This document shows, in pieces, positions 17,629 to 28,034 of a stretch of DNA of 64,000 nucleotides. The stretch is from CAWCDJ01 sp963794265 (GTDB lineage: Bacteria > Acidobacteriota > Terriglobia > Bryobacterales > Bryobacteraceae). Under the pieces are notes generated by a model. That model had not been told where the DNA came from and searched no databases. It saw only the letters and a program-made list of their open reading frames with translations. Each line of letters opens with the position of its first letter. Position 1 is the first letter of the stretch. The DNA is taken from the NCBI GenBank assembly GCA_963794265.1, contig CAWCDJ010000007.1, positions 744,001 through 808,000 on the forward strand. Reading direction: 5' to 3'. A program made the translations under genes and the position numbers.

Positions 17629-18712
17629 TCACGCTTTTCGAATCTCCAGAAAGATGATTGATCCTTCCCAGTCGCGAAAAATCCGGGCATTTTCACAGCC
17701 CTCGCGGCGGAGACCCGATGACAACTCCTGCATGTCGCTTTCATTGCGGTATACGAGCCACCAGTCGGCAACTGCTTCCATATAGGCTGCGTCCTCGAGC
17801 AGTGTGAAATTTGCAACCAAACATTGCCCGCCGGGTCTAAGCAGTGTATACATCGACCCAATCAACCGAAGCGCAGCTTTGTGGCCCAGGTAATCGAGCA
17901 ACCCGGAGGCATATACAAAATCGAACTCGCCCTCCTGTTCCCGTGCCAGCCGCGCTGCACCGGTAATCGCGTTCCCCGCCACCGTCCGAACACAAGTTGC
18001 CACCGACCGGGCCACGGCCAAGCTTTCTGTGTCCTGATCCAATCCCAGGAGGGTCACGCCTGAGGCCGGAATGTCTGACAGAAACGCCGCTTCGCGTAAG
18101 TGCCCACAAGCGATTGAAAGGGCTTTGCGCGGGGGGGGGCAACTCACCCAAGTGCCTTAGTCTTTCCTGAAGCAGGTATCGCCGATTGCGGACGGCTCTT
18201 GAGGCCAGAAAATTGGTAGTTGGTTCCGCAATCCAACGACCTCGACTGCTGGCTGTTCTCAAAAGGGCGGCATTTGCCCGATCTTGGTAAATGAAATCCA
18301 TCACCACTGCGTCACCTGGGTATCCCCGAGGTTTTTCAAAGGCCCGCCTGATACAGGGATCTTCCAAAGCAAAGCGGAACGCCGGATGCTGCCGAAAATG
18401 ACGCGCCATGAATTGTCTCCACTCTGCTTCCGAGGCAGCCGACCGTATTGCCGCTAGGCAATCTCTAAGCTGCCTGACGCCGTCCATCACGACTTGAGCA
18501 TCGGGAGTGGCAAGTCTTTCGGCCACCTCACGAAGTATCGCGTGGCCGAAAGTGAGGGGTGGTTCCACCGCGCATCCATGACCTTCCTGAAGCGCAAGCA
18601 GTGGATCGACCCCAAATCCATCCGGACGTAAAGAACGGTCCAAGTTGTTAAGCAAAGGCTCTTGCGAACCAGTGATGCGTCCGGAGTCAGTCATCGATTT
18701 GGTTGGTAGCAT
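17629..18712 (-). pseudogene. RGYPGD-type SAM methyltransferase with frameshift at a C9 tract
   Basis: The first frame (from 18712) contains RAFEKPRGYPGDAVVMDFIY and runs to LRHLGELPPP. The second continues with ALSIACGHLREAAFL, LLGLDQD and DFVYASGLLDYLGH, LLRPGGQCLVANF, ending at 17629. The break is at a run of nine C on the coding strand (G at 18131-18139). The span is 1084 nt; one base less gives 361 codons without a stop. It could be an assembly indel, a dead gene, or a gene switched by slippage. It is a paralogue of the IS-split gene downstream. Confidence 0.78.
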
Positions 18713-18858
18713 CAGCCGCTACTCCATTTGGCGAGCCTTGTGGACACTGCCACCTAAGTGATTGTCGTCCAGCCTCCGCATGTGTCGATGCGCCGAATTG
18801 AAATCATTTTCAAGGTTCACATCTCGCCGGAGCGAATCCCAGCTCTCTTTCTGCGTGC

Positions 18859-19791
18859 CTACGGTCGCGACGGAAAGACTTGAAGCGCCGATCCGCCGGG
18901 TCCACGCAGAGATTCTATGTCTGGGCGCCCTACTCTTACTTCGTCGACAAACTGCTGCACTGTCGCAAACACCGCTGCGACCTCGGTGGGTAGACCGCAT
19001 TCCTCTGCAAGGGCACGAAACGGAATCTGCCAATCCACCGGTGGCGGAACCAGCGCCCCTGGCAAATCGTGAGTTCCTCTTCTATCAAATGTGAAATGCA
19101 AGGCATCCAGAATTCGGCTCTTTTCCAGCCCACCGGACTTGATCAGAAGAGCCATGTCCACGAGGTCCTTGACTCGGCTGTTCGCTGCGGTCCGCGGCAG
19201 CGTGTAGGCGTGGACCTTTTCGGCGAACTGCTGCTCGCGAGCGATCATTTGAACTTGCGCCGTCGGAATGCCGGCAAAGCCCAGCCAGTCGCGGCAGACG
19301 ATCGCATCTACCGGCGGCGACACCACGTCACCAATACCGGCGTCGAGGTGGAATCGGGCAAAGATCCGTTCGTCCATGCGAGCTTCGACTGGATAGCGGG
19401 CGCCGCCGTAAGGGGCGGCGGTCAGATCCATAATAGGCGCTCCGAACGTAAACTCGAACCAATCGCCAAGGGGCACGTCTGCCGCGCTTTGCAGCATCTC
19501 CCGAACGATCTGGTTCTGGTCCTCACCGGCGGAAACCGGGAGGCTCTGCACCGTAAGGTCGATGTCCACCGTTGATCGAGCCGACTGGTACCGCAACTCC
19601 AGCGCATAGCCTCCCTTCAAGAACCAGGGAGGCGCTGCGTCTCGGAACAACCTTGCGAGCAATCGGTCGAATGACACCTGTCGGCGGAGGCGGTTGAGGT
19701 CCATCTGCTCCTTCTTGGAAGTCGTCTTTAGCCGTTCTTCGAGCGCCCTCCGGAATGCCCCCGCCGTTACGTACTTCTTGGCTGGTGGCAT
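18859..19791 (-). CDS. abiEii: AbiEii-type nucleotidyltransferase toxin
   Basis: This 310-residue protein shows the AbiEii/AbiGii signature: FLKGGYALELRYQSARSTVDIDL, that is the GG motif and the DxD metal site of a polymerase-beta-like nucleotidyltransferase. Members of this family are toxins of type IV abortive-infection systems that modify RNA and arrest growth on phage attack. Its ATG overlaps the antitoxin stop by one base (TAATG), so the pair is translationally coupled. It sits inside a mobile-element-rich island, typical for such modules. Confidence 0.88.
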   Translation of the reverse strand: MPPAKKYVTAGAFRRALEERLKTTSKKEQMDLNRLRRQVSFDRLLARLFRDAAPPWFLKGGYALELRYQSARSTVDIDLTVQSLPVSAGEDQNQIVREMLQSAADVPLGDWFEFTFGAPIMDLTAAPYGGARYPVEARMDERIFARFHLDAGIGDVVSPPVDAIVCRDWLGFAGIPTAQVQMIAREQQFAEKVHAYTLPRTAANSRVKDLVDMALLIKSGGLEKSRILDALHFTFDRRGTHDLPGALVPPPVDWQIPFRALAEECGLPTEVAAVFATVQQFVDEVRVGRPDIESLRGPGGSALQVFPSRP

Positions 19792-20402
19792 TATGCAACT
19801 CGCCGCAGTGCTTCTTCGATGATCTTGCGAACAGTTCCGCTCATTCGCGCATTCCTAATCTGTTGCCGACTAATCAGACCGCGCTCGACAGATTGCCGCA
19901 GAGCTTGTCGAATGAAGTTCCGTTCCACCGTGCCGGCCTCGATCAGGTCGAGAATCGTCCGAAGGGGCCGAGTGAACTTGTAGCCCTGAGCTGTCTGCAC
20001 GTCGCTCGCGGGCACATCGGCGTAATGAAGCACGAGAACACCGGGAATATCGCTGTTGCGCCGGAAGTCCGTCGGCACGGTCATATGGACCTTCGACGGA
20101 TTCAGGTCGGAAAGTTCGTAGAGGCTAAGCGCAGTCTGGTGGCTGTATACTCCCTCGGTCTCCTCCGCTCGGTTGCGAGACCAGAGTGCCCAAAGGACGA
20201 GATCGGGCCGATCAGCTATCGGGAATAGAGCGAGTCGGTAGATGCCGCGGTGCTCGCGGATCCAGTTCCCAACCTGCACGTGATAGGGATGAGTATTCTC
20301 AGCAAATCCGGCGGCTTTGGCCTGTTTGGTAGTGAAGAAGCCCTGCTGCTGCTCGGCGATCTCGAAGAGCCGCCGCGATGCTTCTCGATGCGACTGCGCC
20401 AT
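19791..20402 (-). CDS. abiEi: AbiEi-type antitoxin/regulator
   Basis: This 203-residue protein has an N-terminal winged helix (LFEIAEQQQGFFTTKQAKAAG) and the transcriptional-regulator-like C-terminal region of AbiEi (HQTALSLYELSDLNPSKVHMTV, then TRPLRTILDLIEAG). It precedes the toxin gene as expected and should repress its own promoter. An imperfect inverted repeat, CTACA (20412-20416) and TGTAG (20427-20431), lies directly upstream of the start and may be its operator. Confidence 0.88.
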   Translation of the reverse strand: MAQSHREASRRLFEIAEQQQGFFTTKQAKAAGFAENTHPYHVQVGNWIREHRGIYRLALFPIADRPDLVLWALWSRNRAEETEGVYSHQTALSLYELSDLNPSKVHMTVPTDFRRNSDIPGVLVLHYADVPASDVQTAQGYKFTRPLRTILDLIEAGTVERNFIRQALRQSVERGLISRQQIRNARMSGTVRKIIEEALRRVA

Positions 20403-21446
20403 GACATAATACTACAACTTTCTTGATGTAGCATCAATCGGCGCCTGTCATTGAGGTTCACGCGAGCGGTAGGCGGAACCTGCCGCCCAAAAAACATTCG
20501 CGGCCAGAATTGGTGACAATTTTGGTAACATCCGAGTCGGCGAAGAGTCGCAACATGCTGATTTGTCTATCGCTTGTAGCTTTTGGGGCGCACGCGAGAA
20601 GACCCAACGTGCTGTCACCGATCCGACCCTTTCAAATGTTGCAGATAGAAGGAACTGGATGAGTTTCGTGATAGCTTCTGGAAGGGGAGAATATGGAATA
20701 ACTACCGCAGAATGAGTTGGTTGCGGGGGTAGGATTTGAACCTACGACCTTTGGGTTATGAGCCTGTCCGGAATCGGTAACTCATAGAAACTACGGGCAC
20801 GGGTGGCACTCGAAAGAGCCGTAGGGAACCGTGAGGGACGCTTATTGGGAGTCTAATGGGAGTCGATTTTGCCCTGCCTTTCTTTGGCGTTGCATCCGCC
20901 AAAAACACTCGGTCGCGATCACGTGACCGCAGAAATCGAACGCTACGGATGCCGCTCCGTTCTGTTCAGCCGGTGGGGCGATTCTGGGGCACGTGGGTTT
21001 TGCAGACATCGGCCTGACTGACGGTCGATCGTTGAAATTGAACTTCCTGCATATGTCAGGATACAATTCTCGTCGACTTTTGGCCCAGTCGTGACTCCGC
21101 ACGGATCAGCGGTCGAAACACTGTACCCAGTCCGACTCGAACTAGCCGACCTTCAGAGCTATCCTGCTGAGTTTTCGTCGGATGATCTCGGCTGAGAAGC
21201 AGCGAGACCGACCATTCGGCGCTTATTGCGGGGATATTTGTGGGGGCACTGGCGCTTTTCAATCGTTGAGTTCCAGGGTGTCTGTTGAGACCCGCTACCT
21301 TGGCGCGCCTAGGCCCCTCACGGCTGATGCTGACACATCGGGGGCCCATTGTCTGGCGTCAACTACTTCTTCCGGCGCGTTGACTCGCGACTTCTGCTAC
21401 CAGCGTGGGGTCGGTGCCTCAAAAACATGTTACCCGTCGAGTTTCG
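20403..21446. other. Gene-poor junction with a tRNA fragment
   Basis: Apart from the tRNA-Met-like fragment at 20718-20764 and the possible AbiEi operator, no supported gene was found. Short frames on both strands show no known domain. Confidence 0.5.
20718..20764 (-). tRNA. tRNA-Met (CAU) 3' fragment
   Basis: The reverse strand reads GGCTCATAACCCAAAGGTCG, then TAGGTTCAAATCCTACCCCCGC and an encoded CCA. This is the anticodon loop, T-arm and 3' acceptor strand of a tRNA-fMet-like gene. The 5' half is replaced by unrelated sequence, so it is best read as an attachment-site remnant of an element integrated at a tRNA-Met gene. Confidence 0.65.
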
Positions 21447-22037
21447 ATGACGGGCAACAGAAGCGGGAGGCAGCTGAGTTTGGCGAGCAGACGAGAATTC
21501 ATCCAGGCGATCGCGGAGCGGTATCACTCCGCGGCGCGGCCGGAGAAGAAGCAGATCCTTGACGAGTTCGTCAAGGTGACGGGCTATCACCGGAAACATA
21601 CAATCCGGGCATTGAGCAGGACGGCGGGAGATGATGGCGGGCCGACACCGCGATCACGGGTTTACGATGAGGCAGTGCGTAGCGCGTTGACGATCCTCTG
21701 GGAAGCGGCGGATCGAGTCTGCGGCAAACGGTTGAAGGAGGCGATCGCGACGCTGGTGGAGGCGATGGAGCGGCACGGCCACCTCCAGTTGGACTCCGAG
21801 GTCCGCCGGCGCCTGCTCATGATGGGTGCCGCCACAATGGATCGGCTTTTGAAACCCGTTCGGGTGGCGGGCAAACAGGGGCGGCGGAGATCGCACCTCA
21901 ACACGGCGCTCAGGAAAAGCATCGCAGTGCGCACGTTCAATGATTGGAATGACCCGCCGCCGGGATTCTTCGAGATGGATATGGTGGCTCACTGCGGAGG
22001 GTCTGGGCCAGCGGGCGGAGGATGCTGCGCGCGTTGA
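21447..22037 (+). pseudogene. DDE transposase N-terminal fragment
   Basis: The frame begins ATG ACG GGC and encodes SRREFIQAIAERYHSAARPEKK, KVTGYHRKHTIRAL and ends in PPPGFFEMDMVAHCGG, which should be the first catalytic Asp of an rve-type core. Family members continue for about 200 further residues; here the frame runs into antisense recombinase sequence near 21995. The transposase has therefore lost its catalytic core. Confidence 0.7.
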
Positions 22038-22416
22038 TCGCCGGCAAGACGACTGATCCGCTTTGCCTTCTTAAAGGGGATAGAACGAATCTGTCCACAC
22101 CAGGCGATGTGTTCTGGACTGTGCTCCCCACAAACCGAGCCAGAGCATGAATCCCAGCCAGGCGCTGGTTGCGTGTGGCAATCGAACATTTTCGGAACTG
22201 CTCCAGATTTGCCAGAAAGAGGCGCACAAGATCGGCGGACACGTTGATCACTGTCAGCCGGTCTACGGGGTGATGCAGTTTGTCGGAAATAAAAGGAATC
22301 AGCAAAGTCCGGGCGTCGCGGTAGCTGAGCTGAGTGTTGCGAGCCCAGGTTGCGTTCCGCAACCAAGTGCTCGAGCAGAAACCGTTGCGCCCAAGGTCCC
22401 AGCAGCATTCCATCAC
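21996..22416 (-). pseudogene. Remnant of RIT-type recombinase C (N-terminal part)
   Basis: Traces of one recombinase in at least three frames: MLLGPWAQRFLLEHLVAERNL, then TQLSYRDARTLLIPFISDKL and ATRNQRLAGIHALARFVG, then EHIAWCGQIRSIPFKKAKR. This is the core-binding domain of a RIT gene C type enzyme; the catalytic domain is missing because the truncated transposase abuts it. Confidence 0.65.
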
Positions 22417-22743
22417 TCATGCTGCCCCCCACATGCGTATTCTGCAAAGCGCCGCCTGGCCTCGTGCAGCAGGACCGGTGTCATCGTCAGATTGCGCTGG
22501 GTGGCCGCCGATATGGATATGGCCCAGATAAGTTGCCAGTTGCGGCAGCAGCCGTTGCACGTCTGCTCCCTGGCGATACCAGGAAATTAAACGGTGTGTG
22601 GCGGCGGCGTGGCGCAGGTCATGCAATCGCGGTTGATAACGGCCGCCTTCGTGCCGGAACACGCCCGCGCGAGTCCGCAATCGACGAAAGACGTTCTCCG
22701 CCGTATACCGCGCCAGCGGCGCTCCATTGCGGGTCAGGAACAA
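22417..22743 (-). pseudogene. Remnant of RIT-type recombinase B (C-terminal part)
   Basis: The frame contains RLHDLRHAAATHRLISWYRQ (HxxR box) and LLPQLATYLGHIHI, which align with RIT gene B at 11402-12346 including its family-specific insertion. The catalytic Tyr region is frameshifted. With the neighbour at 21996-22416 it shows that a second, older RIT element once stood here in the opposite orientation. Confidence 0.7.
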
Positions 22744-22785
22744 CGTCGCGTTCGCACCGGATTCCGCCGCGCAACGACCATCGCC

Positions 22786-23694
22786 CTAAAACTCTTTGAC
22801 GAACTCTTTCCACGCGCGCATCATGGTGGCCGGATCGAGCACTCCTCCGTATGCGATGAGGCGGTAACGATAATCCCTCGACTTTCCTTTGTCGAGACGG
22901 TTCTCGACGGCCTCGGTGTTCGGCCCAAAGCCGTACTGGCTGTCCACGCGCCACGGGATGGGGAAGCCAGGATTGTCCGGATAATCGAAGACGGCGATAT
23001 GGGCGAGGTCGTGGCGGCCTTCCACCTGAATACCGACGTCGGTCCAGAGGGCACGCTGCTGCTCGGTCTCCTTATCGCGTTGTCCGTTCGAATTCACCGC
23101 TTCGGCGTGGTCTCCGGGATGCCAGGGGATCCGAATAAAAAGGCCGCCAACGTAGATTTGTCCGAAGACGATATCGGACTTCGCCTCGCCGTGCCATTCG
23201 AGATCCAGAATGTACCTATCCCCCAACTGCTGCATAGACCATTTCTGCATTTCGGTGAGGACCGTATTGCCTGAGTCGTCGAGCAGGTCGTAGACGGTTT
23301 GCCACCGGACCCGCGGTCCTCTGGCGAAGATCACCTTGGCGGAGACCCGGCGGTAGTGGTCGCCCTCCCATTTCATGAAAAAGTCGCGGTTGTTGACGTA
23401 CTTGAAGCCCCAGAAAATGCCGGTTTGGTGGAGGTGGTGCTGGGGGCGGTACTCGGTGATGATGCTGTGGCCGTCCGGCGCCACGATAGGGTGCAGGTAT
23501 GGACGGGCGTCACGGCGGACATTTACGGTGACGATGGGGTCCTTGCCGCCGGCGCGATAGATTTTAATCGTCTGAGAGGCTTCGTCCGCTTCGGCGCGAA
23601 GCGGCGTATTTCCCGGCCCGGCGGATACTGGGCGTGGCGCAAAGGAGAGGGCTGCTATCAGAAGGCAGCCCACGGCAATCATGGCCCTCTTCAC
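22786..23694 (-). CDS. DUF6807 family secreted protein (PmoA-like)
   Basis: A 302-residue protein starting at a GTG that overlaps the upstream oxidoreductase stop by 4 bp (GTGA); an ATG at 23682 is an alternative. Residues 1-25 form a signal peptide (AMIAVGCLLIAALSFAPRPVSAG). The body has the DUF6807 pattern ITEYRPQHHLHQTGIFWGFKYVN, then GLFIRIPWHPGD, HIAVFDYPDNPGFPIPWRVD and FGPNTEAVE. The family is common in planctomycete and acidobacterial gene clusters for sugar or polysaccharide breakdown, next to Gfo/Idh/MocA enzymes, as here. Its biochemical activity is not established. Confidence 0.82.
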   Translation of the reverse strand: MKRAMIAVGCLLIAALSFAPRPVSAGPGNTPLRAEADEASQTIKIYRAGGKDPIVTVNVRRDARPYLHPIVAPDGHSIITEYRPQHHLHQTGIFWGFKYVNNRDFFMKWEGDHYRRVSAKVIFARGPRVRWQTVYDLLDDSGNTVLTEMQKWSMQQLGDRYILDLEWHGEAKSDIVFGQIYVGGLFIRIPWHPGDHAEAVNSNGQRDKETEQQRALWTDVGIQVEGRHDLAHIAVFDYPDNPGFPIPWRVDSQYGFGPNTEAVENRLDKGKSRDYRYRLIAYGGVLDPATMMRAWKEFVKEF

Positions 23695-24549
23695 CCTGGG
23701 TTCCTTTCTCTCGCTCCGCGCGCACCGGCCGATTCCGTCCGGAAGTCCGGGAGCGCGATTCTGCGGCCATCCTGCATGGCCGATTCGTGCGCGCAGATCC
23801 CGGCGCAGGTCCAATTCACCGACTGGTAGACATCGGGGAAGGACGGCCGGCCTTCGACGATACTGGCGATGAATTCGTTCACCAGATGCGGATGGGAGCC
23901 ACCGTGCCCGCCACCCTGGGTAAAGGACAAGTGGGCATTTTCCGCGTCGTAGACTCCCTTTGTGGTGAAGCGCCGGATGGGCTCTGGAAGCAGGTGCGCG
24001 TAATCGGGGACGGTGGCGCGCTGGGGCTTTTCGCCCACGTGCACTACTGGTGGCTCGTCTTCGATCTGGCTCCACTCAAATGCGGTCTTGTCGCCGTAAA
24101 CATCGAAGCTCTCGCGATACTGGCGCGCGGTTTCGAAAAGCGAGCGGGTGACCTCGAACGCCAGTTGCTGGTTGCGGACCTTGAACAGGGCGCTCTCCAC
24201 GGCGAACGGCGACCCATAACAGGCGATCAACCGGTCTTCGATTCGGCCCGAGCCGAAGCACGAAACGTACTCCGCCTCGCCGCGGACGATCGCAAGACAC
24301 GGGCTGACGGCGTGGGTCGCGTAGTGCATGGGCGGAAGGCCTTCCCAGTATCCCGGCCAGCCGGCCATCTCCTGCTGGTGCGAGCCGCGCATGAACTGGA
24401 TGCGGCCCAGCTTGCCGCTGTCCCGCAGCTCGCGAACGAACAGAAACTCGCGGGTATAGATTGCCGTCTCCATCATCATGTAATTGCGCCGGGCGGCGTT
24501 GGCGGCAGTGACGATCTGCCGACATTCCTCCACCGTGGTCGCGGCTGGA
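23691..24549 (-). pseudogene. Gfo/Idh/MocA family oxidoreductase lacking its N-terminal domain
   Basis: The frame begins after the stop of the lipoprotein gene with IPAATTVEECRQIVTAANAA and continues through the substrate-binding domain (GSHQQEMAGWPGYWEGLPPMHYATHAVSP, FTQGGGHGGSHPHLVNEF). The dinucleotide-binding Rossmann domain of about 100 residues that should precede it is absent. An ATG at 24533 could start a shortened protein without cofactor site. The stop overlaps the DUF6807 start, so the operon partner is intact while this enzyme is not. Confidence 0.78.
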
Positions 24550-24551
24550 AT

Positions 24552-25100
24552 CTAAAGAGCGCCACGATAGATCTTGCTGTAGTCGAACGGAGAGTTGGCG
24601 TTGGGAATGACTTGGATATCGCTGAAGCCCTCTGCAACGAGTTGTGCTGGATACGCTCCCAGGTGGCCGTAGCCTCGATTCATGACGATGTCGCATGGCC
24701 CGATAGGAGAACGGTGGGGGTTGGCTCTGAGTCGACCCAACACCGTCACCCAAACCTCGACTCGCTTGCCCTGTTTTGCCTCACGCTCTGCGGCCCGCTC
24801 CGCCGTATCCAACTGTACCCACCCAGAGTCATCCGTGGTGAATCCGACCGGCGGCTGGCCGGGACGCTTACGGTCGTTGCCGATCAGATCAACGAATGAC
24901 GGCCAAGGCCCGGCAGCGCAGGTTTCAGGACATTTTTCCCGCAATCCATACAGGTACACGCCTCTCACAGCCACCAGTTTGTCTCGATAGGCTGTAAAGT
25001 CCCTCGACAAGTCACAAACGCTGATAACCGCCGGGCTGGGTTGTCGTTGGCCACACCCAGTGAGGCAGACGGCTAACAGTGTAACGACACGACGCAGCAT
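24552..25100 (-). CDS. Hypothetical lipoprotein
   Basis: 182 residues. The N-terminus MLRRVVTLLAVCLTGCGQ is a lipoprotein signal with lipobox LTGC. The mature part reads SVCDLSRDFTAYRDKLVAVRG, ending with a sequence about a residue-conserved NRGYGHLGAYPAQLV. Similar acidobacterial proteins of unknown role are known; the first part resembles small domains described as OB-fold-like, but I cannot assign one. Its last codon abuts the truncated oxidoreductase, so the junction between them is a deletion point. Confidence 0.65.
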   Translation of the reverse strand: MLRRVVTLLAVCLTGCGQRQPSPAVISVCDLSRDFTAYRDKLVAVRGVYLYGLREKCPETCAAGPWPSFVDLIGNDRKRPGQPPVGFTTDDSGWVQLDTAERAAEREAKQGKRVEVWVTVLGRLRANPHRSPIGPCDIVMNRGYGHLGAYPAQLVAEGFSDIQVIPNANSPFDYSKIYRGAL

Positions 25101-25224
25101 ACAGACTTAAGATACCGCCGTGACGTCCAAAGTTCCCGCACGCGCCGCCTTTATCACGTCCTTGGCATGGCAATGAAACGGGCGTGCCGGAACTGGACAC
25201 AACTCATCAAGAAACGGCCTATAT

Positions 25225-25940
25225 TCATGCGTGTTCCAGGAACCCTGCGAGCTTGGCAGTAGCCCGGAACTGCGGGATCGGTTCGAGTTGCTTGAACGCC
25301 GAGGTGAAGGCATTGCTCAGGCTCCACATCGTCCGCGGCTGGAATTCTTCGTGCTTCGGCGAAAAATATAGATCGTGAACCGGCCTGGCCAAGTGCTTCG
25401 GCACTTCCAGGTCGGACTCAATAAACGCGCGGTAGATGATCATCTTCGCAACCGTGTCTGAAAGCTGGGACTCCCGCCAAGCATCGACCTGCTTGCGCAT
25501 GCCGTCGAAGTTCCGCTGCATCTGATCCACGCCGATTGAGAGCGCGTTCTGCAGGGAGAAGTTCTTCGAGTGTTTGGCGAGCACGGGCTGAAAATCGCCG
25601 GAGAACGCCATATTCTCGCAGACCAGCACTCTGACGCCCACTACGGCGGCCAGGCGCATGCTTCGGTCGTGGCTGTTGCGGATGCCGATCGAGAACCGGC
25701 AACCGGGCATGCCGGTGTGTCGAGATCCAGCACACCAAACATCTTCATGCCGTCTTTGCTGACGGCGTACTCCTCGGTGACCACGCCGATGTGGCGGAAG
25801 CTGAGGGTTTCGACCAGCGCCTCGACAACTTCGACATGAGGCACGGGCCGGTGAGTGGCCGTGCCCATCGGTGTCGGGACGGCGGCCAGTTGCGGACGAG
25901 TCAACTTCGCAGTTGACGCAATGAGGGTAGCTTCGCTCAT
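25225..25940 (-). pseudogene. DUF932-like phage/plasmid protein with frameshift
   Basis: The N-terminal part (from 25940) reads VEVVEALVETLSFRHIGVVTEEYAVSKDG and GVLDLDTP; the rest continues in another frame with FSIGIRNSHDRSMRLAAVVG, VLVCENMAFSGDF and KMIIYRAFIESDLEVPKH. Together this matches DUF932 proteins, which occur on plasmids and phages and have no firm function. The frame changes near 25705. The span is not a multiple of three, in line with one indel. Confidence 0.7.
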
Positions 25941-26037
25941 ACGATATTTGCTCCATTCTGGGATTTTTGGGTTTGTGCTTCGGAAGGAATGACCGCCGGT
26001 AGTCCAGCGGCCAGACGGCGCCCCGACGCTGGCGCTC

Positions 26038-27983
26038 TCAAATTATGTGCAGGAGATTCTGATCAACCGCCGAAAGGACGCGGGTTTGCGGGCTTGGCTC
26101 CGCATAAATCGCTGCTGCGCATAAAATCCGGTAATAATCTGGTACTTCCTCGGCAGTGGATGCTAAGAATGGCTGCCGCAGCTTTCCCTTCAGGTCCAGG
26201 ACGAAGGACGCAATCGCGGTCCGCTCCGCCGCGCTCAGGTGAGTGAACGGCGGCATGGTTCCCTTCCCGGTATGGATGAGGCTGCTGAAGGACGCTTCGT
26301 CGAGCGGCAGTCCAACCAGGGAGGGATAACTGCTGCCTCCCTTCCGGTCCGCGCCGTGGCAGCCGGAGCAGTTCTTCTGGTACAGGCTCTTGCCCGCCTC
26401 AAGGTTCGTCTCGTTCGCCTGCCGTGCGGGGGAGTTCTTCCCGTCCGTGATTCTTGGTCCGATCACCCATGGCGACTCGTTGGCGTTGATATACATGATC
26501 TCCGTTTCGGGATCGAACGCCGGACCGCCCCACTCTCCACCGCCGTTGAGCCCGGGATTTTGGATCGTGCCGCGGGCCGACGGCGGATTCCACATATTGT
26601 CGTTGTCCAGGGTGCAGAAGCGCTGCAACAGGTCGCGATAGGAATCTTCGGAGATTCCGTCCTTGAAAAGGTCGGCTTCGGTGAGGCGCTGCCGGACGTA
26701 AGGTTTGAAGAACGTCGGAACCGGCTGGGTGGGAGACGTGTACTCGCCTTTGAGCATGGTTTGCGGCACCGGCACTTCCTCGATCGGATAGATCGGTTTG
26801 CCGGTCACGCGGTCGAACATGAAGATGAAGCCCTGCTTCGTGGTCTGGATGGTGACGTCCACCTTTTTGCCGTTTTGTGTAATGGTGGCGAGGATGGGCG
26901 CGGTGGGGTTGTCCCAATCCCACAGATCATGATGGACCTCCTGGAAATGCCAGAGCAGTTTGCCGGTGTCGGCATCCAGAGCCAGCGTTGAGTCTCCATA
27001 CAGATCATTGCCTTTGCGGTTGCCGCCCCAGAAATCGGAAGTGGGAGAACCCGTGCCGGTGAAAATGATTCCGCGCTTTTCGTCCAATGTGACGCCGCCC
27101 CAGGCATTGGCGCCGCCGACCCATTTGTAGGCGTTCTTGTCCAGGTACGTCTCGTAGCCCGGCTCGCCCGGCTGGGGAATCGTGTGGAAGATCCATCGGC
27201 GTTTCCCGGTGTGGACATCGTAGGCACGGATGGGGCCCGGCGGCGTGAGCGGGCCCTCCGACAGCCTCGACCCGACGATGATCATGTCCCTATAAACGAT
27301 GCCGGGGCTGGTCATCGAGTAATGGAAGTCTTGTACGGTTTCCAGGTTGAGGACCTTCCGGGGCGGCGTCCAGTCCAGGTCGTCGTGCATGTCGACGATG
27401 CCATTATCGCCGAAGGACTTGATCAGCTTGCCCGTCAACGCGTCAACGCAGTAAAGCGCGTGCCCTCCGCCGGAGCATAGATGATGCGCTGGTCCGTCGC
27501 CGAGCCCCGGTAGAACGCGACGCCCCGGGAAATTTTGGTGGAGGCCGCGAAATCGCCGCGCCCAACGTTCTTTCCCTTCTGAGGAACCGTCACCGGGTCG
27601 TAGACCCACTTCACCTTTCCGGTCGCTGCGTCCAGAGCGAAGAGCTTCAGCTGAGGATTCAATCCGTAGAGTGTGCCGTCGATAATCAACGGATTGGTCT
27701 TCATGTCCGTCGTGTTCCTGTCGGACGCCTGCGTGGAAGAGTAGCGCCACGCGACGCGAAGATTCCTGACGTTCGCGGGAGTGACCTGATCGAGATTCGA
27801 ATACTTGATATTGGCGCTGCTGCCGTTGTAGACAGGCCAGTCGTTCGATGCCTCCCAATCCGTCCGATGGACGTCGGCAGCAGCAACTTTCTGGGATTGG
27901 GCCGTGCGGATCATGAGAAAGGAGAAGATGCAAAAGACTACTACCAATACGCTGTTTCTCCAGGACGACCTCTGTGCGGTCAT
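26038..27983 (-). pseudogene. PQQ-dependent dehydrogenase with fused cytochrome c, frameshifted
   Basis: The N-terminal frame (from ATG at 27983) has a membrane or signal segment (NSVLVVVFCIFSFLMIRTAQS), WPVYNGSSANIKYS and the first propeller blades up to RIIYAPAEG. The second frame resumes at HALYCVDALTGKLI and covers blades with WVGGANAWGGVTLDEKRGIIF and LWHFQEVHHDLWDWD. The C-terminus has a haem c motif, CSGCH. Such periplasmic quinoproteins oxidise alcohols or sugars and pass electrons to the attached haem. The break is in a G-run near 27459; adding one G gives 649 codons in frame, so an assembly error is possible. Confidence 0.82.
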
Positions 27984-28034
27984 TACGTCTCCATTCAAAA
28001 GGTTGCGGACAGCAATCCGGACCCGCCCAGGCAA

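Noticed and set aside
20842..21102. 86-codon leftward frame near the tRNA-Met fragment
   Set aside because: I expected an integrase here but no catalytic motif is present in any frame.
22786..24075. Longer 429-codon version of the DUF6807 gene
   Set aside because: The first 127 codons are a shadow of the overlapping oxidoreductase; the signal peptide begins at the GTG or ATG near 23690.
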